64,000 bases of DNA from contig NZ_CP037858.1 of the NCBI RefSeq assembly GCF_006974125.1, positions 2,356,001-2,420,000 on the forward strand. The letters run 5' to 3'. The stretch comes from Stenotrophomonas maltophilia. Lineage in GTDB: Bacteria > Pseudomonadota > Gammaproteobacteria > Xanthomonadales > Xanthomonadaceae. A program made the translations under genes and the position numbers. Below, one piece after another: positions 34,390 through 41,637 of this stretch; the stretch's first letter is position 1; every line of letters begins with the position of its first letter. The notes below the pieces were generated by a model that worked only from the letters and a program-made list of their open reading frames with translations, had not been told where the DNA came from and made no database searches.

Positions 34390-34805
34390 GCAACGCCGCA
34401 GCCACGATCCGCATCGTGGCTGCGGTCATCCTGGATGACCGCGGCCGGGCGCTGGTGGTGCGCAAGCACGGCGCCAGCCGCTTCATCCAGCCGGGCGGCA
34501 AGCCCGAACCCGGTGAGGCGCCGCTGCAGGCGCTGGCCCGCGAACTGGACGAAGAACTCGGTGTGCAGCTGTGCGCCGAAACCGCCATCGCGCTGGGCAC
34601 GTTCGAGGACTGGGCGGTGAACGAGCCCGGCCATCGCGTGCAGGCACAGGCGTGGTGGGTGCGGGTGGACGGCGCGCCACAGGCGCGTGCCGAGATCGCC
34701 GAACTGGCCTGGGTGCCGCTGCAGCCGCCGCACGGCCAGCCCTTGGCACCGTTGAGCGAACACCATATCCTGCCGGCCGTCGCCACACGGGTGACGGCCC
34801 GCTGA
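34386..34805 (+). CDS. NUDIX hydrolase
   Basis: 139 residues from GTG 34386. The Nudix box is complete: Gly at PGGKPEPGE, then the ALARELDEELGV segment with the REUXEEXGU arrangement that binds Mg2+. Hydrolyses a nucleoside diphosphate linked to another moiety; substrate unknown. Overlaps the peptidase stop (GTGA), so it is translated from the same message. Confidence 0.9.
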   Translation: MSNAAATIRIVAAVILDDRGRALVVRKHGASRFIQPGGKPEPGEAPLQALARELDEELGVQLCAETAIALGTFEDWAVNEPGHRVQAQAWWVRVDGAPQARAEIAELAWVPLQPPHGQPLAPLSEHHILPAVATRVTAR

Positions 34806-34835
34806 CCGCGCGGGCACCGATTGCAAGGACACCGG

Positions 34836-35393
34836 ATGTCAGTGCCGCTCCCGCCGCCCTCATTGCAGCCCTCGCCCTACCATGCGTGGATTCGACCACT
34901 GGTCCAGGCCTCCTTCTGGCTGTCCGCGCTGCTGACCGGCTACTTCGTACTGCAGGGGCTGCTGGTGTGGCCGCTGCACGACGTTCCACTCTGGCAACTG
35001 CTGGCCGATGAAGCACAGCATCGGCAGGTGCACAGCCTGACCTGGCTGCTGGCGCACCCGGTGGGTGCCTCGATGATCGCTGCATTGCTCTGCCTGGCCT
35101 CGGCCGTGGCCAGCTGGGGCCTGCTGCGCGAGCGCCGCTGGGGCCTGTGGAGCTTTGTGGTGATGCTGCTGTTGAGCGCGCTGGCCAATTTCGCGATCAC
35201 GTGGTGGCTGGACGTGTTCATGCGCGACGTGATCGTGCTGCTCGCCGACGATCCGGGCATGGAGCAATCGCTGCAGCCGCGGCGCTGGATGATGACCTTC
35301 ACCCTGCTCGGCACGTCGGTCCTGTTCCTCGGCCTGCAGGGCTGGCTGGCCTGGCGCCTGCTGCGGCCGGACATCCGCTTGCGCTTCCACTGA
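34836..35393 (+). CDS. Integral membrane protein of unknown function
   Basis: 185 residues from ATG 34836; an AAGGA lies about 6 bp upstream. Four hydrophobic segments (FWLSALLTGYFVLQGLLVW; ASMIAALLCLASAVASWGLL; GLWSFVVMLLLSALANFAITWW; TLLGTSVLFLGLQGWLAW). No recognised domain. It stands 35 bp before a Cys-rich secreted protein on the same strand. Confidence 0.7.
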   Translation: MSVPLPPPSLQPSPYHAWIRPLVQASFWLSALLTGYFVLQGLLVWPLHDVPLWQLLADEAQHRQVHSLTWLLAHPVGASMIAALLCLASAVASWGLLRERRWGLWSFVVMLLLSALANFAITWWLDVFMRDVIVLLADDPGMEQSLQPRRWMMTFTLLGTSVLFLGLQGWLAWRLLRPDIRLRFH

Positions 35394-35428
35394 GCAACAT
35401 CCATTTTCCGCACGACAAGGACCGTCGC

Positions 35429-36550
35429 ATGCGCTTGCTGAGCCTTCTCCCCGCACTGCTGCTGTTCGCCGCGCTGCCTGTTGCCGCCGGCGCGTTGCAC
35501 TGCGGCGAATACCGCAGCACCGATGGCGACATGGCGCTGGTGTTCACCACCCCCAGCACCGGCTACCGCCACGACGACGGCAGCGAGCCGCAGCCGCTGT
35601 GGGTTGATCGCAGTGCGGCGCAGACGCGCCTGGTCATGCTCGACGATGGCGTGGCGGAGCCGATCCGGATCAGTGCCGATGGCCAGCGCATCGAGGACGA
35701 GGGCGTCGTGGTCTACACCCTGCGCCAATCCCGTGCCTGCGCCGTCGAGCCCAGCGCGATGGACGGCAGCTGTCGCGCCGCCGGCAGCCACTGCATTGCG
35801 CGGCTGCCCACGGCCTCACCCGGCCACGCCCAGCGCGCGTGCAGCGAAGGCGTTGGCGCGGGCTGCTCTTCACTGCTGCGGCAACTGCGCGATCGCGTAG
35901 CTGCGGGCGGAAGCGATGACACCGAGGCCGTGCGCTTCGAACGCCCGCCTGTCTGCCGCGAACACACACCCGGGCATGACCTGCAGGCCTGCGAAGCGCT
36001 GACTGACGATGCGCTGGCTGCCGCGATGCAGTTGGTGGGTGAACGCCTGCAAAGAGAAGACGAAGACACGCTGGAATCTCCGCTTCCGGCCGCTGCACGC
36101 AATCATCTGCAGCAGCTGTGCCTGCAGCATCGCAATGGCCGCTTCTGCACCGAAGTGGCCGAACAGCAGTTGATCGCACGGGACCCTGCGTTGGCGGTGC
36201 AGGCGCTGCAGGTGGTCTGCGACTCAGGCCGCATCAGTGCCTGCCAACGTACCGCGCCGTTGCAGGCACTCGGTGCTGACCTGCGCCTGGTTCCGGCCCA
36301 ACAGGTGCCGTGCGGCCGCTACCAGGCCGCCGATGGCGTGATCGACATGCTCGACTTCGGCGATGGCAGCCGGGCCCGCCTGCATGACGGTGCCATCCAT
36401 CTGCAGCAGAACAGCGAAACCCGTGTGCTGCGCCGGCTCGGCAATGGCGACCTGCTTGGCATGGATGCGCAGACCGGCTACCAGCGTTACCAGCCCGTAC
36501 CCGGCACGGCACAATGCACGCCCCCGCGCGAGAGCGATGGTTCGCCGTAG
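35429..36550 (+). CDS. Secreted Cys-rich protein, paralogue 1 (short)
   Basis: 373 residues from ATG 35429. Signal peptide MRLLSLLPALLLFAALPVAAG, then CGEYRSTDG. It shares a Cys scaffold with the two downstream paralogues: C...EGSC/DGSC...CI, AC.EGVGAGC, LC...GRFCTEVAE, ACQ....LQALGADL, PCGRYQAADGVIDMLDFGDG. It ends at CTPPRESDGSP, where the others continue for about 125-130 more residues with a CC...GKL.GC module, so it is a truncated or shorter form. The alternating Cys/helical pattern is reminiscent of Sel1-like repeats. Function unknown; periplasmic or secreted. Confidence 0.75.
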   Translation: MRLLSLLPALLLFAALPVAAGALHCGEYRSTDGDMALVFTTPSTGYRHDDGSEPQPLWVDRSAAQTRLVMLDDGVAEPIRISADGQRIEDEGVVVYTLRQSRACAVEPSAMDGSCRAAGSHCIARLPTASPGHAQRACSEGVGAGCSSLLRQLRDRVAAGGSDDTEAVRFERPPVCREHTPGHDLQACEALTDDALAAAMQLVGERLQREDEDTLESPLPAAARNHLQQLCLQHRNGRFCTEVAEQQLIARDPALAVQALQVVCDSGRISACQRTAPLQALGADLRLVPAQQVPCGRYQAADGVIDMLDFGDGSRARLHDGAIHLQQNSETRVLRRLGNGDLLGMDAQTGYQRYQPVPGTAQCTPPRESDGSP

Positions 36551-36587
36551 CGCCTGGAGTTTCCCGTTCGATCGTCAAGGAGACGAC

Positions 36588-38204
36588 ATGCATTCACCCG
36601 CACCGCGCCGCCCCTGGCTGGCCTGGGCGCTGCTGCTGGCCGCGCCGATGGCCGCCGCACAGTCACCGCAATGCGGCCTGTTCAAGGCCGACGAAGGCAG
36701 CGGCACGCTGCGCATCAGCTCACCGAACCGCGGCGAGCAGAAGCACTTCGGCAGTGCGCCGTCTCCGGTCGCGTTCCAGCAGATCGACGGAAAGCTGCAA
36801 CTGGTGAACCTGGAGTACGGCCTGCCCAGCGCGCTGCAGGTGCGCGATCGTGGCCGCACGGTCGAGGTGGATGGCACGGTCTACCTCCTGCAGGCCCCCG
36901 CACAGTGCGCCGCAGCAGCCACGCCAACTGAAGGCAGCTGCCTGGCCGACGCGGCGGCGTGCCTGGACAACCGTCGTGAAACGAGCCCGGCCGCGCTGGA
37001 AGCAGGGTGCCGGGAAGGCGTGCCCGGTATGTGCCTGCAACTGGCTGATCGTTGGCACGAGGAGGCCAAACCCACGGTCGAGGCCGATCCCGCCCTAGCA
37101 AAGGCAGCGCTGGACGCCGCCCTGTCCGGCATCAAGCTCCCCGCCGCCTGTGACGACGGTGGCTTCGAACAGGGAACTCCGGCGTGTGCCGCCGCACTCG
37201 AGGCCGATCCCGCAGTGCAGGAGCAGCTGGTCAAGGCGGCGATGACGGCAGCCATGACCGAAGCCATGGTGACGATGACGGCGCCGACCGTGCCGGTGAT
37301 CATTCCGGCTGAGCGGCGGCAACAGCTGTTGCGGCTGTGCCGCGAAGTACCGCACGGCGGCTTCTGCACCCGCGTGGCTGAGCTGTCCTGGGAGGCGGGA
37401 GACCCCCAGCAGGCGGTGCAGGCCCTGGCTGCGGCCTGCCCCCCCGGCAATGACACCGCCACCTGCGGCCGCCTTCCGGCGCTGCAGGCGGTGGGTGCAT
37501 CGCTGCAACCGCTGCCGGCAACGGTCCTGCCCTGCGGCAATTACCGGTCCGACGGCGGCCTGATGGACACGCTGGATTTCGGTGACGCCGGTCTGGTCGG
37601 TGTGGGCTGGAGCAGCCATCTTCGCGCGCGCGTCGAAAAAGGCGACATCCGCATCCGCCACGACCGGGACGGCGACTTCGTGCTGCGCCCGCTGCCCGGC
37701 GGCCAGTTGCTGGGCCTGGATAACTGGACCCGCTTCCAGGTGTTCGCCCCGACCGGGGAGGGCCCGACCCGGTGCAGTGCACCGAAGCAGTTCAAGGTGC
37801 TGCCACTGCCACAGGACTGCCCGCTGGCGCTGGCCAACGAGGACGGAGCCGAAGCCTGCTGCGCGCAGGGCAAGCTGCAGGGCTGCAACATTCTTGGCAA
37901 CCGTCTCGCGCTGTCCGGAAACTGGATGCAGGCCGTCGAGCACTACACCACGGTCTGCCGTGCCGGCGTCCGCGAAGGGTGCGAGAACCTGGTCACCGCG
38001 CAGGGCAACGGTGCCGAAGTGAGCGCACGAGCACTCCTGGAGCAGCTGTGCAAGGCCGACCGCAGCGGCCTGCATGTGGCCTGCGACGTGCTCGGAACCC
38101 AGAACTGGGAGCTGATCACACTGGGCGGTGCCCTGCAGAAGGCGGTTGACGGGGCGACCGTGGACGACGCTCCGGCGCCACGCAATTCCAACCGCAAGCG
38201 CTGA
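36588..38204 (+). CDS. Secreted Cys-rich protein, paralogue 2
   Basis: 538 residues from ATG 36588 with AAGGAG 6 bp upstream. Signal peptide MHSPAPRRPWLAWALLLAAP, cleaved near AAAQS. Cys landmarks: CGLFKADEG; EGSCLADAAACLDNR; GCREGVPGMCLQLADRW; CREVPHGGFCTRVAEL; PCGNYRSDGGLMDTLDFGD; AEACCAQGKLQGCNILG; VCRAGVREGCENLV. The last two are like the Cys pairs of Sel1-type repeats. Same operon direction as paralogue 1, 37 bp apart. Partner or substrate unknown. Confidence 0.75.
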   Translation: MHSPAPRRPWLAWALLLAAPMAAAQSPQCGLFKADEGSGTLRISSPNRGEQKHFGSAPSPVAFQQIDGKLQLVNLEYGLPSALQVRDRGRTVEVDGTVYLLQAPAQCAAAATPTEGSCLADAAACLDNRRETSPAALEAGCREGVPGMCLQLADRWHEEAKPTVEADPALAKAALDAALSGIKLPAACDDGGFEQGTPACAAALEADPAVQEQLVKAAMTAAMTEAMVTMTAPTVPVIIPAERRQQLLRLCREVPHGGFCTRVAELSWEAGDPQQAVQALAAACPPGNDTATCGRLPALQAVGASLQPLPATVLPCGNYRSDGGLMDTLDFGDAGLVGVGWSSHLRARVEKGDIRIRHDRDGDFVLRPLPGGQLLGLDNWTRFQVFAPTGEGPTRCSAPKQFKVLPLPQDCPLALANEDGAEACCAQGKLQGCNILGNRLALSGNWMQAVEHYTTVCRAGVREGCENLVTAQGNGAEVSARALLEQLCKADRSGLHVACDVLGTQNWELITLGGALQKAVDGATVDDAPAPRNSNRKR

Positions 38205-38258
38205 GCCCGCCAGGGCCTGTCCGCAGCTTCGGGCGGGCCCTGCGGTAAAGTACGCGCC

Positions 38259-39155
38259 ATGAACGAATTCGAGCGCGTGCGCGCCTACCTCACCGACCTG
38301 CAGGACCGCATCTGTGCGGCGATCGAGGCCGTCGATGGCCATGCCCGCTTCCAGGAAGACCTGTGGCAGCGGGCCGAGGGCGGTGGCGGGCGCACCCGCG
38401 TGCTGCGCGATGGTGCAGTGTTCGAGCAGGCCGGTATCGGCTTTTCCGATGTGTCCGGCAGCCGCCTGCCGCCGTCGGCTTCGGCCAACCGCCCGGAACT
38501 GGCCGGCGCCTCCTGGCGCGCCACCGGCGTGTCGCTGGTGTTCCACCCGCTCAACCCCTACGTGCCGACCACCCATGCCAACGTGCGCTTCTTCCAGGCA
38601 CAGCGCGACGGCGAAGTGGTGGCCAGCTGGTTCGGCGGCGGCTTCGACCTGACCCCGTTCTATCCGTTCGACGAGGACGTGCAGCACTGGCACCGGGTTG
38701 CGCGCGACCTGTGCACGCCGTTCGGCGAAGAACGCTATGCCGCACACAAGCGCTGGTGCGACGAGTACTTCTTCCTGCGCCACCGCAATGAAACGCGCGG
38801 TGTCGGCGGTCTGTTCTTCGACGACCTGCACGGCGACTTCGAGCACGATTTCGATTACCTGCGCGCGGTCGGTGATGGCTTCCTCGATGCCTACCTGCCG
38901 ATCGTGCAGCAGCGCAAGAACGCCGCCTATGGAGAGCGCGAACGCGAGTTCCAGCTGTACCGTCGCGGCCGCTATGTGGAGTTCAACCTGGTCTATGACC
39001 GCGGCACGCTGTTCGGTCTGCAGAGCGGTGGACGCAGCGAAAGCATCCTCATGAGCCTGCCGCCGCGGGTGCGCTGGGAGTACGGCTTCAGTCCGGAAGC
39101 GGGCAGCGCCGAGGCGCGCCTGGCCGACTATCTGGTGCCGCGCGACTGGCTCTGA
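38259..39155 (+). CDS. hemF: Coproporphyrinogen III oxidase, aerobic
   Basis: 298 residues, the usual HemF length. Family motifs: [46 protein letters not shown] and [16 protein letters not shown]. Uses O2 to decarboxylate two propionates of coproporphyrinogen III to vinyl groups in heme and siroheme synthesis; soluble, homodimeric. It stands between two secreted Cys-rich paralogues with which it has no evident functional link. Confidence 0.95.
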   Translation: MNEFERVRAYLTDLQDRICAAIEAVDGHARFQEDLWQRAEGGGGRTRVLRDGAVFEQAGIGFSDVSGSRLPPSASANRPELAGASWRATGVSLVFHPLNPYVPTTHANVRFFQAQRDGEVVASWFGGGFDLTPFYPFDEDVQHWHRVARDLCTPFGEERYAAHKRWCDEYFFLRHRNETRGVGGLFFDDLHGDFEHDFDYLRAVGDGFLDAYLPIVQQRKNAAYGEREREFQLYRRGRYVEFNLVYDRGTLFGLQSGGRSESILMSLPPRVRWEYGFSPEAGSAEARLADYLVPRDWL

Positions 39156-39251
39156 TCTTCCGGCGCCACGCCTGACGCGTGGCACTTTCTCCTGCCTGTG
39201 GTGCGCCCCGCGCCGGACAGGCCCTGCCCCACTTCCCTCAAGGATGACCCC

Positions 39252-40772
39252 ATGCCTGCTGCTGTTTCTCTCCGCCCCCGCGCTGCGGGCTGGCGAGCCC
39301 TGCTGTTGCTTGCATTGGCCTCGGCCAGCCTGCCGGCCGCCGCGCAGTCGATGGCCTGCGGCACCTACAAGGACAGCAGCGGCAACACCACGCTGACCCT
39401 GGAGAGCGACGGCCACGGCTTCCTGTCCGGCCCCCACCAGGCCACCGAGGAGCTGCGCATCGCCCGCCAGGAAGACGTGCTCGGTACCGGCAACCTGTCC
39501 ACGGGCCAGCTGGAAAACTGGTACTTCTCGGACAACGACCGCACGATCAGCACGCCCTATCGCGAGTTCACCCGCGAGCACGCCGCCGCCTGCAAGACGA
39601 TGCCGGAGCCCGTCGAGGACGGTTGCGTGATGAACACCTCCGAGTGCCTGGAGGCGCTGCCCGAGGCCGCACCCGTGAAACTGCACGCCTGGTGTGCCGA
39701 GGGCGTGGGCGCAGCCTGCATGCGACTGCTGGAGACCTACCAGCAGCAGGCCAAGGACGCAGCCCCGGCGCCTGCACGGGCCGAGCCGCCGAAGCCGGAG
39801 ATCTGCAAGGAGGATTCCGCGTCCTTCAACGCCGAGGGCTGCCGGGCGATCGCCGAGGTGATCGGCCTGGAGATGATCGGCAAGTCGCTGCTCGGGCTGC
39901 AGCATTCGGTCGAGCCTGCGTTGCTGCCCGCGCAGCTCGATGAGCTGGCCGCACTGTGCCGGCAGCAGCACGGCGAGACCTTCTGCGCCGACGTTGCCGA
40001 GGTGCTGTGGAGCGGCGGGCGCCTTTCGCAGGCCCACGAAGCGCTGCAGCTGTCGTGCGCGCAGCGCGTGGACGGCGTGGCCTGCGGCCGCGCCCAGGCA
40101 CTTGCCAGCCTGGCCGCTGCACCGGCCGCTGCACTGGCCCCGGTGCCGGCCACCGCGCTGCCCTGTGGCAGCTTTGAAGCCGGGTACAGCGTGCTCTCGC
40201 AGCTGCGCTTCCTCGATGGCGGCCTGGTTGAGGCCGAGGGCCGCGACCAGCGCCTGCGCGCGCGCCTGCAGGACGGCCGCATCTTCATCCGTCGCGATGT
40301 CGGCAGCGACTTCGTACTGCAGCCGCTGAAGAACGGAAACCTGGCCAGCGTCGACGGCGGCAACCGCTTTGCCTATTACGAGCGCAAGCCCGCCACAGGC
40401 AATGCCACCTGCACGCCGCCGGTGGCCTTCGTGGAGATCCCGCTGCCGCTGGATTGCCCGACCCTGGCCCGCAAGGACGGCGCAAAGGCCTGCTGCACCG
40501 ATGGCAAGCTGCTCGGCTGCAAGGTGGCCGGCGAAGCGCTGTTCGAGTCCGAAAAATGGGCCGCGTCGCTGCCCTACTTCGAGACGCTGTGCGGCGCGGG
40601 CGTGCGCGAAGGGTGCCTGGCATTGGCAGCGGTGTATTCGCACACCGCAGACCCGAAGATCCCGCAGGCCATGGCGGCGATCTGCGCGAAGGATGGCAAG
40701 GGCACGCACGTGGCCTGTGATGTGGACGCCACCCGCAACTGGCCGGCGCTGAAGGCCGAAGCCACCCCCTGA
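39252..40772 (+). CDS. Secreted Cys-rich protein, paralogue 3
   Basis: 506 residues from ATG 39252. Signal peptide with ALLLLALASASLPAAAQS. Same scaffold as paralogue 2: ACGTYKDSSGN; DGCVMNTSECLEA; WCAEGVGAACMRLLETY; LCRQQHGETFCADVAEV; PCGSFEAGYSVLSQLRFLDGG; AKACCTDGKLLGCKVAG; LCGAGVREGCLALAAVYSH. The C-terminal GTHVACDVDATRNW mirrors HVACDVLGTQNW in paralogue 2. Unknown function; a periplasmic or outer-membrane role is likely. Confidence 0.75.
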   Translation: MPAAVSLRPRAAGWRALLLLALASASLPAAAQSMACGTYKDSSGNTTLTLESDGHGFLSGPHQATEELRIARQEDVLGTGNLSTGQLENWYFSDNDRTISTPYREFTREHAAACKTMPEPVEDGCVMNTSECLEALPEAAPVKLHAWCAEGVGAACMRLLETYQQQAKDAAPAPARAEPPKPEICKEDSASFNAEGCRAIAEVIGLEMIGKSLLGLQHSVEPALLPAQLDELAALCRQQHGETFCADVAEVLWSGGRLSQAHEALQLSCAQRVDGVACGRAQALASLAAAPAAALAPVPATALPCGSFEAGYSVLSQLRFLDGGLVEAEGRDQRLRARLQDGRIFIRRDVGSDFVLQPLKNGNLASVDGGNRFAYYERKPATGNATCTPPVAFVEIPLPLDCPTLARKDGAKACCTDGKLLGCKVAGEALFESEKWAASLPYFETLCGAGVREGCLALAAVYSHTADPKIPQAMAAICAKDGKGTHVACDVDATRNWPALKAEATP

Positions 40773-40822
40773 CGCCCGGCACCCATGGAGCCGGGCGCAA
40801 GGCAGCCGAGCATGGGCTCGGC
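40773..40822. terminator. Tandem hairpins between convergent genes
   Basis: First stem cgcccggc / gccgggcg (40773-40780 and 40790-40797). Second agccgagc / gctcggct (40803-40822). They fill the gap between paralogue 3 and the DUF421 gene, which face each other. The second stem belongs to the repeat type seen at 53903 and 54664. Confidence 0.55.
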
Positions 40823-40829
40823 TACAGGG

Positions 40830-41309
40830 TCAGGTGCTCTTCCTGGGGATGATCGTGATGTGCCCGTTGATCTCCAGCAGGGCCAGCTCGACATCCTCCA
40901 CGCCCAGGCAGCCCTGCTGGCGCATGGCGGCCTCGAAATCGGCACGGGTGACCTGCTCGCGGCGCAGAACGGCGTCGAACAGGCGCCCATCCCGCGCGAT
41001 CACCACGGGTTCTCCTTCCACCAGACGCTCGATCCGCCGGCTGCGGGTACTCACCCAGCCCACCCCGTAGTTGAGCAGGATCAGGGTCGCCGCCAGCAAC
41101 AGGCCGCCCCCCAGGGAGGTGTCGGTACCCAGTAGTGCGTTCTGTACCGCGTTGCCCAGCAACACCACCAGCAGCACGTCGAAGGGCGTGATCTGCCCCA
41201 GCGGACGTTTTCCGCTGAGCCGGACCATGCCCAGCACCACCACGTAGACCACCACCGCGCGCAGGATGAACTCCCACCACGGCATTGCCAGTGCGAACAG
41301 GTCGGGCAT
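40830..41309 (-). CDS. DUF421 (YetF-like) membrane protein
   Basis: 159 residues from ATG 41309. Two or three N-terminal helices (WWEFILRAVVVYVVVLGMVRL; FDVLLVVLLGNAVQNALLG; LLLAATLILLNYGVGW) precede a soluble domain with RIERLVEGEPVVIARDG and RADFEAAMRQQGCLGVEDVELALLE, matching the DUF421 family. KRPLGQITPFD is a family motif. Function unknown; spore-associated relatives exist in Bacillus. Confidence 0.85.
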   Translation of the reverse strand: MPDLFALAMPWWEFILRAVVVYVVVLGMVRLSGKRPLGQITPFDVLLVVLLGNAVQNALLGTDTSLGGGLLLAATLILLNYGVGWVSTRSRRIERLVEGEPVVIARDGRLFDAVLRREQVTRADFEAAMRQQGCLGVEDVELALLEINGHITIIPRKST

Positions 41310-41373
41310 TGTCTTCCCCTGCGGAGCGGTGGCCCAGCGTGGCGCAGGCCATGGCGTCTGGCAACGGCACAAA

Positions 41374-41494
41374 TAAAAAGCCCCGCTGACCAGGGGGAGG
41401 TCAACGGGGCCGGGGAACGGGCACTTGGGGAGGAGTCCCCGTTCCGAGATCTGCTCCAGGGGATGGGAGAGATCCACAACAGGCGTTGCGCCTG
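41374..41494 (-). ncRNA. sX13: sX13-like small RNA downstream of polA
   Basis: Minus-strand RNA of about 120 nt in the 328-bp gap after polA. On that strand, three stems each expose a C-rich loop: GATCT-CTCC / GGAG-C-AGATC with loop CATCCCCT; GGAACGGG / CCCGTTCC with a CTCCTCCCC stretch; and a terminator GCCCCGTTGACC / GGTCAGCGGGGC with loop TCCCCCT followed by TTTTTA (41375-41379). This is the architecture and, as I recall, the genomic place (next to polA) of Xanthomonas sX13, an Hfq-linked regulator whose C-rich loops bind ribosome-binding sites. A small stem ACAGGCG-CAA-CGCCTGT lies at the 5' end. Exact ends are inferred. Confidence 0.78.
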
Positions 41495-41500
41495 TCGAGA

Positions 41501-41506
41501 GTTATA
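41501..41506 (-). promoter_or_regulatory. -10 box of the sX13-like RNA
   Basis: TATAAC on the minus strand, 6-7 bp before the inferred RNA start. The -35 region is not clear (GTTAGTG is near the right distance). Confidence 0.5.
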
Positions 41507-41637
41507 GAAGCACTCCGAACACTAACGGTTCGTGAAGGGACCCAATTTAATGAACCTCGCTCAGGGCAACATTCATGCTCGAGTCAGAAACCTTTGGCGA
41601 ATGAACGAATTCACGTCGTTTTCGGCCTGAACCCCCC

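Noticed and set aside
37095..40709. 1204-aa minus-strand frame across the Cys-rich genes and hemF
   Set aside because: It spans several real plus-strand genes with signal peptides and the conserved hemF motifs; no domain in the minus frame.
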